Part shown: positions 1 through 8,076 of the stretch, piece after piece
How the letters are laid out: every line of letters starts with the position of its first letter
Position numbering within the stretch: position 1 is the stretch's first letter
DNA from: Hydrotalea flava
GTDB taxonomy: Bacteria > Bacteroidota > Bacteroidia > Chitinophagales > Chitinophagaceae
NCBI RefSeq assembly: GCF_001623405.1
Contig: NZ_LUHG01000041.1
Location: 62,001-126,000 of the forward strand
Length of the DNA: 64,000 nt
Direction: 5' to 3'
Notes under the pieces: generated by a model
What the model was told of the DNA's origin: nothing
Seen by the model: the letters and a program-made list of their open reading frames with translations, nothing else
The model's database searches: none
Program-made: the position numbers and the translations under genes

Positions 1-134
1 TATCCTGCATTGCCGTAAGAACAGTTATTCAGCATATCTGTTTGGTCTATTACCGTTACTTCATGCCCGGCCTGATGCAGAAAATAAGCACTACTTAAAC
101 CAATAATGCCACCGCCAATTACAATTATTTTCAT
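1..134 (-). CDS. FAD-dependent oxidoreductase, probable D-hydroxyproline dehydrogenase (partial)
   Basis: Only the first 44 or so codons lie in the window; the gene runs off the left edge. The start ATG is at 134. The N-terminus reads MKIIVIGGGIIGLSSAYFL, a Rossmann dinucleotide-binding motif (GxGxxG) of the DadA/DAO family, followed by an acidic residue at the end of the second strand. It lies 27 bp downstream of the hydroxyproline epimerase in the same direction. In known hydroxyproline pathways a DadA-like flavoenzyme oxidises cis-4-hydroxy-D-proline to pyrroline-4-hydroxy-2-carboxylate, which is the step otherwise missing here. The FAD fold is seen; the substrate is inferred from the operon. 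Confidence 0.8.
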   Translation of the reverse strand, partial: MKIIVIGGGIIGLSSAYFLHQAGHEVTVIDQTDMLNNCSYGNAG

Positions 135-161
135 GGTTGCTTTTATTTAATTTATTTAAAA

Positions 162-1163
162 TTACAAAACCTGAAAACCCAATGCATAAGAATCATCATC
201 CGTATCAATTTGAATGGTATTATAGCCGTATACTTTTGCCCAGCCTTCAATACCCGGCCTGATAGCAGGTTTGCCCCCTATCATCAGCTCTTCTTCAATA
301 GTACCCTTAAATATGGAGCCGATTATACTTTCATGCACAAAAATATCACCCTTTTTTAATAACCCTTTGGTGTACCATTGTGCCATTCTTGCAGAAGTAC
401 CGGTACCACAAGGGCTGCGGTCAATGGCCTTTTCGCCATATACAACTGCATTACGGGCTGTTGAATCATGATTCAATACTGCACCTGTAAATAACACATG
501 GCTGCAGCCTTTAATGGTTTCATTTTCCGGATGTACAAAATGGTGTTGCGCATTCACCGCTTTTTTGATGGAACGGGCAAAATAAATTAATTGATCAGCA
601 GTATAATTTTCTAACCCTTTGAAGTTTTGCTGCACATCAATAATTGCATAGAAATTTCCTCCATAGGCTACATCTACCCATAAACTTCCCAACCCATCAC
701 ATTCAATTGCAATGGCTTCCGCTGCCAAAAATGAGGATACGTTAGTTAATTTAACGCTGGTAACTTTTTTGTTTTCTTCTGTATATTCAATTGGCACAAT
801 TCCTGCCGGCGTTTCCAAACGCAAATGCCCAGGATGTTTGGGAACAATTAATCCCTCCTGAATGGCAATGGTAACAGTGCCAATGGTACCATGGCCGCAC
901 ATGGGCAAACAGCCACTGGTTTCAATAAACAGCACAGCCATATCATTTTCGGGATGATGGGGTGGATATAAAATGCTACCGCTCATCATATCATGTCCAC
1001 GGGGCTCAAACATCAAACCCTTTCTAATCCAATCAAATTCCTGCAAAAAATGCTGTCGTTTTTCGCTCATATTTTTTCCCTGTAAAACAGGGCCACCTCC
1101 GGCTATTAACCGTACCGGATTGCCGCAAGTATGCGCATCAATACAAAAAAATGTTTTTTTCAT
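162..1163 (-). CDS. 4-hydroxyproline 2-epimerase (proline racemase family)
   Basis: This 333-residue protein has the full length of the proline racemase family. Both catalytic cysteines are visible: C89 in MCGHGTIG and C252 in DRSPCGTGTSARMA. Enzymes with both cysteines racemise or epimerise, whereas the related dehydratases carry Thr in place of one. The enzyme would convert trans-4-hydroxy-L-proline to cis-4-hydroxy-D-proline in the cytoplasm. It sits between an alpha-ketoglutarate-semialdehyde-type dehydrogenase and a DadA-like oxidoreductase, all on the minus strand, which favours hydroxyproline over proline as substrate. Proline racemase activity cannot be excluded from sequence alone. 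Confidence 0.9.
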   Translation of the reverse strand: MKKTFFCIDAHTCGNPVRLIAGGGPVLQGKNMSEKRQHFLQEFDWIRKGLMFEPRGHDMMSGSILYPPHHPENDMAVLFIETSGCLPMCGHGTIGTVTIAIQEGLIVPKHPGHLRLETPAGIVPIEYTEENKKVTSVKLTNVSSFLAAEAIAIECDGLGSLWVDVAYGGNFYAIIDVQQNFKGLENYTADQLIYFARSIKKAVNAQHHFVHPENETIKGCSHVLFTGAVLNHDSTARNAVVYGEKAIDRSPCGTGTSARMAQWYTKGLLKKGDIFVHESIIGSIFKGTIEEELMIGGKPAIRPGIEGWAKVYGYNTIQIDTDDDSYALGFQVL

Positions 1164-1272
1164 ATATAGAAGGAGCTCCTGTTATGAATATTAAATACCG
1201 AAAAGGAAAATTTTTGCAAATTCCATGTATCCAAATCAATAAAAAAATAACACCATGAATATAAGCACACAG

Positions 1273-2748
1273 TTAAGAAACTATAGCCTCTTTGGTAAGC
1301 TGATTATTGACCATGCGCCAAATTTTGTATGGATTACTGTTCTTTAATTCAGCCGGTAATAATGATTCCGGCGCATTTTGAAAAGCCACTGGCCTTACCC
1401 ATCGTTTTACAGCATGAATACCAACAGCAGTGAAACGACTGTCGGTACAGGCAGGATATGGCCCCCCATGTACCATTGCCGGACATACTTCAACACCGGT
1501 AGGTACACCATTGAAAACAATTCTTCCTGCAATTTCTGTAGCAAACCATGTTATCTCCGGCAAATTTTCAAAATCAGTTTCGGTACCCATAATAGAAGTG
1601 GTAAGCTGCCCGCTAACAGTTTTCCAAACAGCCAATAATTCCTGCATGTCGGCACATTGCACTACCAATGAATAAGGCCCAAATACTTCTTCTTTTAATA
1701 ATGGGTTGTTTAAAAAAACGGTAGCAGTAACTGTTGCCACAGTTGGCAATGCATCCATTTCATGTAACACAGCTTTACTCTGCTGTACCAGCGTTACTCC
1801 TTTTTGTGCCAATGCGTGTTCCATTTTGGTAAAATAAGCCTGATGAATACCCTGGTGCAACATGGCTGCAGGTATAGAGGCTTCAATTTGACGGCTTAAT
1901 TCCTGTAAAAAAATATTAAGCTGTTCATTTTTAATACAAAGTATTAAACCGGGATTGGTACAAAACTGCCCCATACCCAAAACAATAGAAGCTGCATATT
2001 CTTTTGCAATAGCTGCAGCTTTTTCTTTCATGGCATCAGGCAATAACAGTACCGGATTGATGCTACCCATTTCTGCAAAAACGGGAATGGGCTTTTCGCG
2101 CTCAGCAGCATAATGGTACAAAGCCCGGCCTCCACTTAGTGAACCGGTGAAACCAACACCTGCCGTTAGCGGATGTTGCACCAATGCCTTTCCGGCTTCA
2201 AATGAACTATCCGTTACATGTTGTACGGTATACAAGGGCATATTGTTTTTTTGTATGGCCGTTTGTATGGCCTGAAATACCATTTGTGAAGTGGCCGGAT
2301 GTGCAGGATGTGCTTTTACAATTACCGGGCAACCCGCTGCCAGGGCACTGGCCGTATCGCCACCGGCTGTGGAATAGGCAAATGGAAAATTACTGGCACC
2401 AAAAACAACAATGGGGCCAATAGGAAACAACATTCTGCGCAAATCTGGCTTTGGCGGAGTTCTGTTTGGTAGGGCTGTATCAATTACCGCTTCCACCCAA
2501 CTTCCTTCCATCAACATATCTGCAAACAGATTCAATTGACCGGTGGTTCGGGCACGTTCGCCACGTAAACGCTCAATAGATAAATTGGTTTCTGTTACGG
2601 CCTGTTGCAATAAAGCATCACCAAGTGCATCTATTTCTGTTGCAACAGATCGAAGAAAAACAGCTTTCTGCTCCGGTACGTATTGTTTCAAAGCCTGCAT
2701 AGCTGCAGCAGCATTTTCTAACACTTCATGAATGGAATTGGTTAACAT
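1273..2748 (-). CDS. 2,5-dioxovalerate (alpha-ketoglutaric semialdehyde) dehydrogenase
   Basis: A 491-residue aldehyde dehydrogenase with catalytic C263 in GMGQFCTNPG and general base E226 in FAEMGS. The pattern FGASNFPFAYSTAGGDTASALAAG and the short C-terminal region ending VRPVAFQNAP are typical of the alpha-ketoglutaric semialdehyde subgroup of ALDHs. It would oxidise 2,5-dioxopentanoate to 2-oxoglutarate with NAD(P)+, the last step of hydroxyproline, arabinose or glucarate breakdown. The flanking deaminase and epimerase point to hydroxyproline. It lies 54 bp after the deaminase gene and 109 bp before the epimerase gene, consistent with one transcript. Confidence 0.9.
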   Translation of the reverse strand: MLTNSIHEVLENAAAAMQALKQYVPEQKAVFLRSVATEIDALGDALLQQAVTETNLSIERLRGERARTTGQLNLFADMLMEGSWVEAVIDTALPNRTPPKPDLRRMLFPIGPIVVFGASNFPFAYSTAGGDTASALAAGCPVIVKAHPAHPATSQMVFQAIQTAIQKNNMPLYTVQHVTDSSFEAGKALVQHPLTAGVGFTGSLSGGRALYHYAAEREKPIPVFAEMGSINPVLLLPDAMKEKAAAIAKEYAASIVLGMGQFCTNPGLILCIKNEQLNIFLQELSRQIEASIPAAMLHQGIHQAYFTKMEHALAQKGVTLVQQSKAVLHEMDALPTVATVTATVFLNNPLLKEEVFGPYSLVVQCADMQELLAVWKTVSGQLTTSIMGTETDFENLPEITWFATEIAGRIVFNGVPTGVEVCPAMVHGGPYPACTDSRFTAVGIHAVKRWVRPVAFQNAPESLLPAELKNSNPYKIWRMVNNQLTKEAIVS

Positions 2749-2802
2749 AGTTCTGTAATTTGAATGGATTAGAATTGGCCATTTTTTGCCAACGCCTGCA
2801 TT

Positions 2803-3714
2803 TTAAAATTTGGGCAATCCCGGATGCGTGGCAATGGCATGATGAATTAATTGCAGCAGTTGCTCATATTCTGCACCTTCAGGTACCAAACGTGGCGCTC
2901 TAACATAGGTACTGCCTAAACCGGTTACCATTTGCGCCAGCTTAATATATTGCACTAATTTAGGATGAATGTCTAATTCCAATAAAGGTAAAAACCAACG
3001 ATGCAGTGCAACCGCCTCATCATAACGCTTTGTTTTTACCAATTGATATAATGCAACCGTTTCGTTTGGAAAAGCATTGACTAATCCGGCAACCCATCCA
3101 TCTGCACCCATCATGAAAGATTCTGCAGCAATGGTATCTACACCGCACAATATGGAGAACCGGTTACCGAAATGATTTTTCAGCCTTGATACGTTGGTAA
3201 CGTTTCGGGTAGATTCTTTAATAGCCACAATATTGGCTATTGGTTCCAGCGCTTCCAATATTTCGATAGTAATTTCTGTACCATAGTCAACCGGATTATT
3301 GTATAGCATTATTGGCAATGAAGTAGCTTCTGCAACGGTCTTTAAAAAATAAATTGTTTCCCTTTCATCGCTTTTATAACGCATAGGGGGCAACAACATA
3401 AAACCACTAACAAAATTTTTTGTACCAAGCTCAACTTGTTGAATCGCTTCATTGATAGTTGCCGCTGCAATATTCAATAATACCGGAACGGTTCGGTTGC
3501 TTACAGCCGCTGCAGTTTGCAATAAAATTTGCTTTTCATCCAAAGTTAGCACTGCTGCCTCACCTAATGACCCGCCAACAATTAAACCATTTACGCCGGC
3601 AGCTAATTGCGCATGAATATTTTTGGATAACAGCTCCAGATCTACAGTATCATTTGCGGTAAAAGGAGTAGTTAGTGCAGGAAAAATACCTTTCCATTCT
3701 GTTACTGCCATCAT
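2803..3714 (-). CDS. DapA-family lyase, probable pyrroline-4-hydroxy-2-carboxylate deaminase
   Basis: A 303-residue class I aldolase of the dihydrodipicolinate synthase/N-acetylneuraminate lyase family. The Schiff-base lysine is K166 in VAIKEST and the conserved tyrosine is Y138 in LYNNPVDYG; the substrate-binding GGSLGEA motif is at about residues 47-53. True DapA is normally next to lysine genes, whereas this copy is first in an operon with hydroxyproline epimerase and a semialdehyde dehydrogenase. The expected reaction is deamination and dehydration of pyrroline-4-hydroxy-2-carboxylate to alpha-ketoglutarate semialdehyde. Two adjacent ATG codons (3714 and 3711) could start it; the first is used here. 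Confidence 0.85.
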   Translation of the reverse strand: MMAVTEWKGIFPALTTPFTANDTVDLELLSKNIHAQLAAGVNGLIVGGSLGEAAVLTLDEKQILLQTAAAVSNRTVPVLLNIAAATINEAIQQVELGTKNFVSGFMLLPPMRYKSDERETIYFLKTVAEATSLPIMLYNNPVDYGTEITIEILEALEPIANIVAIKESTRNVTNVSRLKNHFGNRFSILCGVDTIAAESFMMGADGWVAGLVNAFPNETVALYQLVKTKRYDEAVALHRWFLPLLELDIHPKLVQYIKLAQMVTGLGSTYVRAPRLVPEGAEYEQLLQLIHHAIATHPGLPKF

Positions 3715-3766
3715 TTTTTTTATAAAGCTAAGGAACTAAAGGAATTGAAAACACAGTTCAGAACAA

Positions 3767-3991
3767 TTATTTTAAAAAGGAAAATACCCGTTGAAAAAAC
3801 GATAAATCATTCCGATTGCCGGTTGCAACAATACATGGCGCCAAATGCGATAATTCTTCTACCGGCGTCCAGTCATATAAGCCTTCATACCAAACTTTGT
3901 CTGATATTTTTAAACCGCGTTTTTTTATTTTTTTTAAGTTAAAAGGGCCTATAATCAATTTACCTTCTCTTAAAATATAAATTTCTCCCAT
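3767..3991 (-). CDS. GYF_2 (DUF4339) domain small protein
   Basis: A 74-residue protein that is almost entirely one GYF_2 module: an N-terminal strand IYILREGKLIIGPF, then a helix and the WYEGLYDWTPVEEL segment with the Trp/Tyr pattern typical of the fold. These domains bind proline-rich or other peptides and are often attached to membrane proteins in bacteria; here the domain stands alone with a short hydrophobic tail (FFQRVFSFLK). No partner is evident. It is on the same strand as the hydroxyproline operon (52 bp upstream of it) and 77 bp downstream of an S41 protease gene, so it could be co-transcribed with either. Confidence 0.7.
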   Translation of the reverse strand: MGEIYILREGKLIIGPFNLKKIKKRGLKISDKVWYEGLYDWTPVEELSHLAPCIVATGNRNDLSFFQRVFSFLK

Positions 3992-4068
3992 TCAGTAAAT
4001 ACTTTTTTTCAATCAGGCAAAGCAATCTAATCAAATTTATTCTCTCAAAAACGAATTCGTTTAAAAAA

Positions 4069-5649
4069 CTATTGCATTTGTTGTACTGCTTTTTCAAAGG
4101 TTTCATCATTTGCATTCATAATTTCATAATAACCTGCAGGGCCAAAAAGCTGACGTGCCATTAAAGCCTTGATGCGTAAAGCCAGTTCCTTTTTTGCAAT
4201 ATCCGATTGAGGCATCTTCAGTTTATCTGATTTAAGATAGGTTTCCAGTTCACTCCACTGGGCATTGTTCAATTGAAAAGCCTGTTCAAATGCAAGAATA
4301 GTTTTAAAATTATCAAAATAACTTCTATTCCTTAGATAAAATTTATACACAAACCAGTTGATGGTGTTTTTTGAAAAAATTTTATTCAGCGAAGAACGTA
4401 ACAAAGTAGTATCATACGGAACAAAAATATCAGGGGTAATTCCACCGCCGCCATATACCAAATGCCCATTGGGTGTTTTGTAGGCGGGTCCATTTAATTT
4501 AGAAGAATCTAATTTTAGCAATTCGCCATCATGAAAGCGGTTAATCAGTTCATCTTCATAAGCTTCTTTGCCTTTATTATAAGGCTTCTGAATATTTCTT
4601 CCCAGCGGGGTGTAATAACGTGCTACAGTTAACCGAAGTGCCCCTCCGTTACTGAGTTGAAATTGCTGTTGCACCAACCCTTTACCAAAAGTTCTACGTC
4701 CAATAATGGTAGCGCGGTTCCAGTCTTGTAATGCACCTGATAACACTTCACTGGCCGATGCAGTGGTTTCATTAACCAAAACCACCAATGGATTTTTTTC
4801 AAAAATTCCATCTCTTTTACAGCGATAATCTGTTCTGAGAGAATGAGCACCTTCGGTATATACAATTAATTTATCATCATCTAAAAACTGATCGGCAATA
4901 GCTGTAGCTTCTGTTAATATTCCGCCGCCATTACCCCGTAAATCAAGTATTAGTTTTTTCATCCCCTGCTTTTGCAAACTTTCCAATTTTTGCATAAATT
5001 CTTCAAAAGTACGTTCGCCGAAACGGTTAATTTTAATATAACCAATTTCGGATGTAACCATGTACGCCACTTCAACAGAAGGCACCAGAATACTTCCGCG
5101 TTTAACCGTAATATTTTTGAATTGACCGTTGCGCAACAAAGTAATTTTTACCAATGAGCCTGATGGACCACGCAATTTATTTTTGATGCTGTCAGGATTC
5201 ATGTTGCCTACCAACCCAATAGAATCGTTGGCTTTTAACAATGCATCGCCTACCATTATTCCTGCTTGTGCAGCCGGCCCATTCGGAATAACGCTTACTA
5301 CATTAATAGTATCATTAAAAATTTGAAATTCAACACCAATTCCCTGAAAATTACCCATCAATTCTTCGTTTACTTCTTTCACTTCTTTAGGAGGAATATA
5401 AATAGAATGCGGATCCAAATTCGCCAATGATTGTTCAATCACCGCTTGTTTAAAACTATCCGGACGAATGGCATCAACGTATTTGTTATTAATTAAATCT
5501 ATTACTTCCTGCACAGAAGAAGGGCCTCCATTGTGCAAAAAACTTCCGGATGATGTGCTTTGATTGAGTTGATAACCCAGAACCATACCAATCACTAAAA
5601 TAACAGACAATAACAATGGCAACCAAATACTTAATTTTTTTCCTGACAT
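4069..5649 (-). CDS. S41 family C-terminal processing peptidase
   Basis: A 526-residue CtpA-type serine protease. An N-terminal transmembrane anchor (about residues 8-27) is followed by the tail-specific protease N-terminal segment, a PDZ domain (about 95-185) and the S41 catalytic domain. The catalytic dyad is visible: S300 in TTASASEVLSG and K323 in RRTFGKGLVQ. The substrate-binding segment LDLRGNGGG is at about 236-243. It acts in the periplasm on C-terminal ends of envelope proteins. A C-terminal helical extension of about 130 residues follows the protease domain. It is distinct from the larger Prc-type S41 protein further along the window. Confidence 0.92.
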   Translation of the reverse strand: MSGKKLSIWLPLLLSVILVIGMVLGYQLNQSTSSGSFLHNGGPSSVQEVIDLINNKYVDAIRPDSFKQAVIEQSLANLDPHSIYIPPKEVKEVNEELMGNFQGIGVEFQIFNDTINVVSVIPNGPAAQAGIMVGDALLKANDSIGLVGNMNPDSIKNKLRGPSGSLVKITLLRNGQFKNITVKRGSILVPSVEVAYMVTSEIGYIKINRFGERTFEEFMQKLESLQKQGMKKLILDLRGNGGGILTEATAIADQFLDDDKLIVYTEGAHSLRTDYRCKRDGIFEKNPLVVLVNETTASASEVLSGALQDWNRATIIGRRTFGKGLVQQQFQLSNGGALRLTVARYYTPLGRNIQKPYNKGKEAYEDELINRFHDGELLKLDSSKLNGPAYKTPNGHLVYGGGGITPDIFVPYDTTLLRSSLNKIFSKNTINWFVYKFYLRNRSYFDNFKTILAFEQAFQLNNAQWSELETYLKSDKLKMPQSDIAKKELALRIKALMARQLFGPAGYYEIMNANDETFEKAVQQMQ

Positions 5650-5751
5650 AATATGCTGCTTCTTTGTATCTTAATTCAAGATTGCGAATATCCGTATTAA
5701 TGTTGAAATGACTGATTCATTGTTCAACACTACCGTAAAAAACAATTTGTT

Positions 5752-6594
5752 ATGGCTATTAAATTGATTGCAGACAGTGGCGCTACCAAATGCGAATGGT
5801 GCCTGATTCAACCTCGCAAAAAAACAGTTTTTACAACACAGGGGCTAAGTCCGTATTTTCTGTCCAAAGGCACCATGATTAAAATTATACAAACAGAAGT
5901 TTTACCCCATCTAAAACAAGCACAGGCAATTGATGAAATTTATTTTTATGGCACAGGTTTAAGCAATATAAATCATGTTAAAATGATGCGGGCAGTATTA
6001 AAAACCCTGTTTAAACAGGCTGCTATTGAAATAAATACCGACATTCTGGCTGCCGCCAGAGCATTGTGTGGCCATGAAAAAGGAATTGCCTGCATTTTGG
6101 GTACCGGCTCAAACTCCTGTTATTTTAATGGCAAAAAAATTATCAAGAACAGTCCGGGTATAGGATATATTTTAGGTGATGAAGGCAGTGGCGCTTATTT
6201 GGGCAAAAAGGTAATTCAATATTATTTATACCAAACATTTGATGCCGACCTAATGGATCGTTTTAACCAAAAATATGCCTTAACACCAAAAGAAATTTTA
6301 GAAAATGTATACCAACAACCTTTGGCCAATCGTTATTTAGCCGGGTTTGCTTTATTTCTTGCAGAAAACCGCGGCCATTATATGATTGAAAATATTATAG
6401 AGGATGGATTGAATGATTTTTTTTACCAGCATTTATTAAAATACAAGGAAATTTGGGAATATCCTATTAATTTTATTGGCAGTGTTGCATTTGGATTTAG
6501 CGATATTTTGCAGGAACTTTGCCAGGTATACGAAATACAAATTGGCAAAATACTGCAAAAACCCATGCAGGGGCTGATTGAATACCACCGATAA
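5752..6594 (+). CDS. BadF/BadG-type ATPase, probable amino-sugar (MurNAc/GlcNAc) kinase
   Basis: A 280-residue member of the ASKHA kinase superfamily, BadF/BadG/BcrA family. The phosphate-1 motif ADSGATKCEW (about residues 7-16), the phosphate-2/connect region ILGTGSNSCYF and the glycine-rich DEGSGAYLG are clear, as in N-acetylglucosamine kinases. It lies 9 bp upstream of murQ on the same strand. A kinase of this family that phosphorylates N-acetylmuramate (MurK) is known in bacteria that recycle MurNAc without a PTS; the product, MurNAc-6-phosphate, is the MurQ substrate. The kinase fold is seen; the MurNAc preference is inferred from the neighbour, and GlcNAc is the alternative. Confidence 0.85.
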   Translation: MAIKLIADSGATKCEWCLIQPRKKTVFTTQGLSPYFLSKGTMIKIIQTEVLPHLKQAQAIDEIYFYGTGLSNINHVKMMRAVLKTLFKQAAIEINTDILAAARALCGHEKGIACILGTGSNSCYFNGKKIIKNSPGIGYILGDEGSGAYLGKKVIQYYLYQTFDADLMDRFNQKYALTPKEILENVYQQPLANRYLAGFALFLAENRGHYMIENIIEDGLNDFFYQHLLKYKEIWEYPINFIGSVAFGFSDILQELCQVYEIQIGKILQKPMQGLIEYHR

Positions 6595-6603
6595 TTATGT
6601 TTT

Positions 6604-7434
6604 ATGAGTGAATTGACGAAAATTACAGAACAACCTTCGCCGTACAGACATTTAGAAAAAATGTCTATAAAAGAATTATTACAACAAATTAATCAGGAAG
6701 ACAAAACCGTTCCACTTGCTGTTGAAAAAGCCATTCCACAAATAAAAGAATTGGTAGCTGCCATTACAGATGTAATGCTTGCCGGCGGCCGTTTATTTTA
6801 TATGGGTGCCGGCACCAGTGGTCGCCTCGGTATATTAGATGCCAGCGAGTGTCCTCCTACTTTTGGCGTTCCTTACGGATTAGTAGTAGGCATTATTGCC
6901 GGGGGCGATAAAGCCATTACCCACGCCGTAGAAAATGCAGAAGATAGTTTAGAACAGGGCTGGAAAGATTTAGAAAGCTACCGGGTAACAAAAAATGATT
7001 TTGTAATTGGCTTAGCTGCCAGTGGTACAACCCCTTATGTAGTGGGTGCTTTAGAAGCCTGTAAAAAAAGAAATATACCCACCGGAAGTATTTCTTGTAA
7101 CCCTCACTCTACTATCAGTTCAATAGCTGATTATCCGGTTGAAGTAATTGTAGGCCCCGAATTTGTTACCGGCAGCACTCGTATGAAAAGTGGCACTGCC
7201 CAAAAACTGGTATTGAATATGATTTCAACCAGTGTAATGATTCAATTAGGACGAGTTGAAGACAATAAAATGGTAAATATGCAGCTCACCAACGCCAAGC
7301 TGGTAGACAGAGGTGCAAAAATGGTAATGGAACATTTGCACAACCATAACTACGAACAAGCAAAATCTTTATTATTGCAGTATGGCAGCGTAAAAAAAGC
7401 AATTGAGGCCGCCAGAACAAATCACCATGCATAA
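6604..7434 (+). CDS. murQ: N-acetylmuramic acid 6-phosphate etherase MurQ
   Basis: A 276-residue SIS-domain protein with the MurQ signature GAGTSGRLGILDASECPPTFG at about residues 63-83, including the catalytic glutamate, and a second GSTRMKSGTAQK motif near 196. The enzyme cleaves the lactyl ether of MurNAc-6-phosphate to give GlcNAc-6-phosphate and D-lactate in the cytoplasm. At 276 residues it is slightly shorter than the E. coli enzyme. It follows the sugar kinase by 9 bp, and the next gene begins inside its last codons, so the three genes form a tight transcription unit for peptidoglycan recycling. Confidence 0.95.
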   Translation: MSELTKITEQPSPYRHLEKMSIKELLQQINQEDKTVPLAVEKAIPQIKELVAAITDVMLAGGRLFYMGAGTSGRLGILDASECPPTFGVPYGLVVGIIAGGDKAITHAVENAEDSLEQGWKDLESYRVTKNDFVIGLAASGTTPYVVGALEACKKRNIPTGSISCNPHSTISSIADYPVEVIVGPEFVTGSTRMKSGTAQKLVLNMISTSVMIQLGRVEDNKMVNMQLTNAKLVDRGAKMVMEHLHNHNYEQAKSLLLQYGSVKKAIEAARTNHHA

Positions 7435-7990
7435 TATTGAACCTTTTTATAACTGGCGGCATATTTATATTTCTGAAGAAGACAAACACTCTCCTTTCTA
7501 CGGAAGAACATATAGTGAATTTGAATATTCACAAACCATCTATAACTATTATATTCATCCACAATGGGACGATTTTGGAAGTAAAACACTGTACCTTAAA
7601 ATACTTTTTGCAGATTACGACTGTCATTATGCCATAATTGAAATGATAGGCGAATGGAATGATGCCATTGAAAACGATATTATGGAACTGAAGCGGGAAG
7701 TATTAGACCCATTATTTTCGGAACACATTACCAAATACATTTTAATTACTGAAAATGTATTGAATTTCCATAGCAGCGACAGGGAGTATTATCAGGAATG
7801 GTTTGATGAGGTTACCGAAGAAAACGGCTGGATTGTAGCTTTAAATATGCCTGAAGCCACGCAACAGGATTTTAGAAAGAAAAAATTAAATTATTACATT
7901 GAACTGTTAGATATACCTGAATGGCGCGTTTTTAAACCACAACATTTATTTAGGAAAATTGATGATATGTTTCAAAAACGTTTGGAATAA
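7427..7990 (+). CDS. Conserved-looking protein of unknown function downstream of murQ
   Basis: A 187-residue soluble protein; an ATG at 7427 overlaps the end of murQ by 8 bp, and I prefer it to the upstream in-frame start, which would lie deeper inside murQ. I do not recognise a domain. The protein is acidic and aromatic-rich with no signal peptide or membrane segment, and begins MHNIEPFYNWRHIYISEED. The middle alternates hydrophobic strands and amphipathic helices (YLKILFADYDCHYAIIEMIG, then IENDIMELKREVLDPLF), suggesting an alpha/beta fold. Translational coupling to murQ suggests co-expression, but gives no function. Confidence 0.75.
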   Translation: MHNIEPFYNWRHIYISEEDKHSPFYGRTYSEFEYSQTIYNYYIHPQWDDFGSKTLYLKILFADYDCHYAIIEMIGEWNDAIENDIMELKREVLDPLFSEHITKYILITENVLNFHSSDREYYQEWFDEVTEENGWIVALNMPEATQQDFRKKKLNYYIELLDIPEWRVFKPQHLFRKIDDMFQKRLE

Positions 7991-8076
7991 CAAAATACCA
8001 CACTTCCATTCAAAGGATTCTAATACCCATTTTGTTACTCGCATGGTTTCCTGTAAATTCACATTTCATTCATGGT

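Noticed and set aside
3992-4068. Gap between the S41 protease and GYF_2 genes, checked for a terminator.
   Set aside because: No stable hairpin with a T run is evident.
8032-8076. Upstream TTG start for the patatin protein.
   Set aside because: It would add 15 residues in front of a complete signal peptide that begins at the ATG at 8077.
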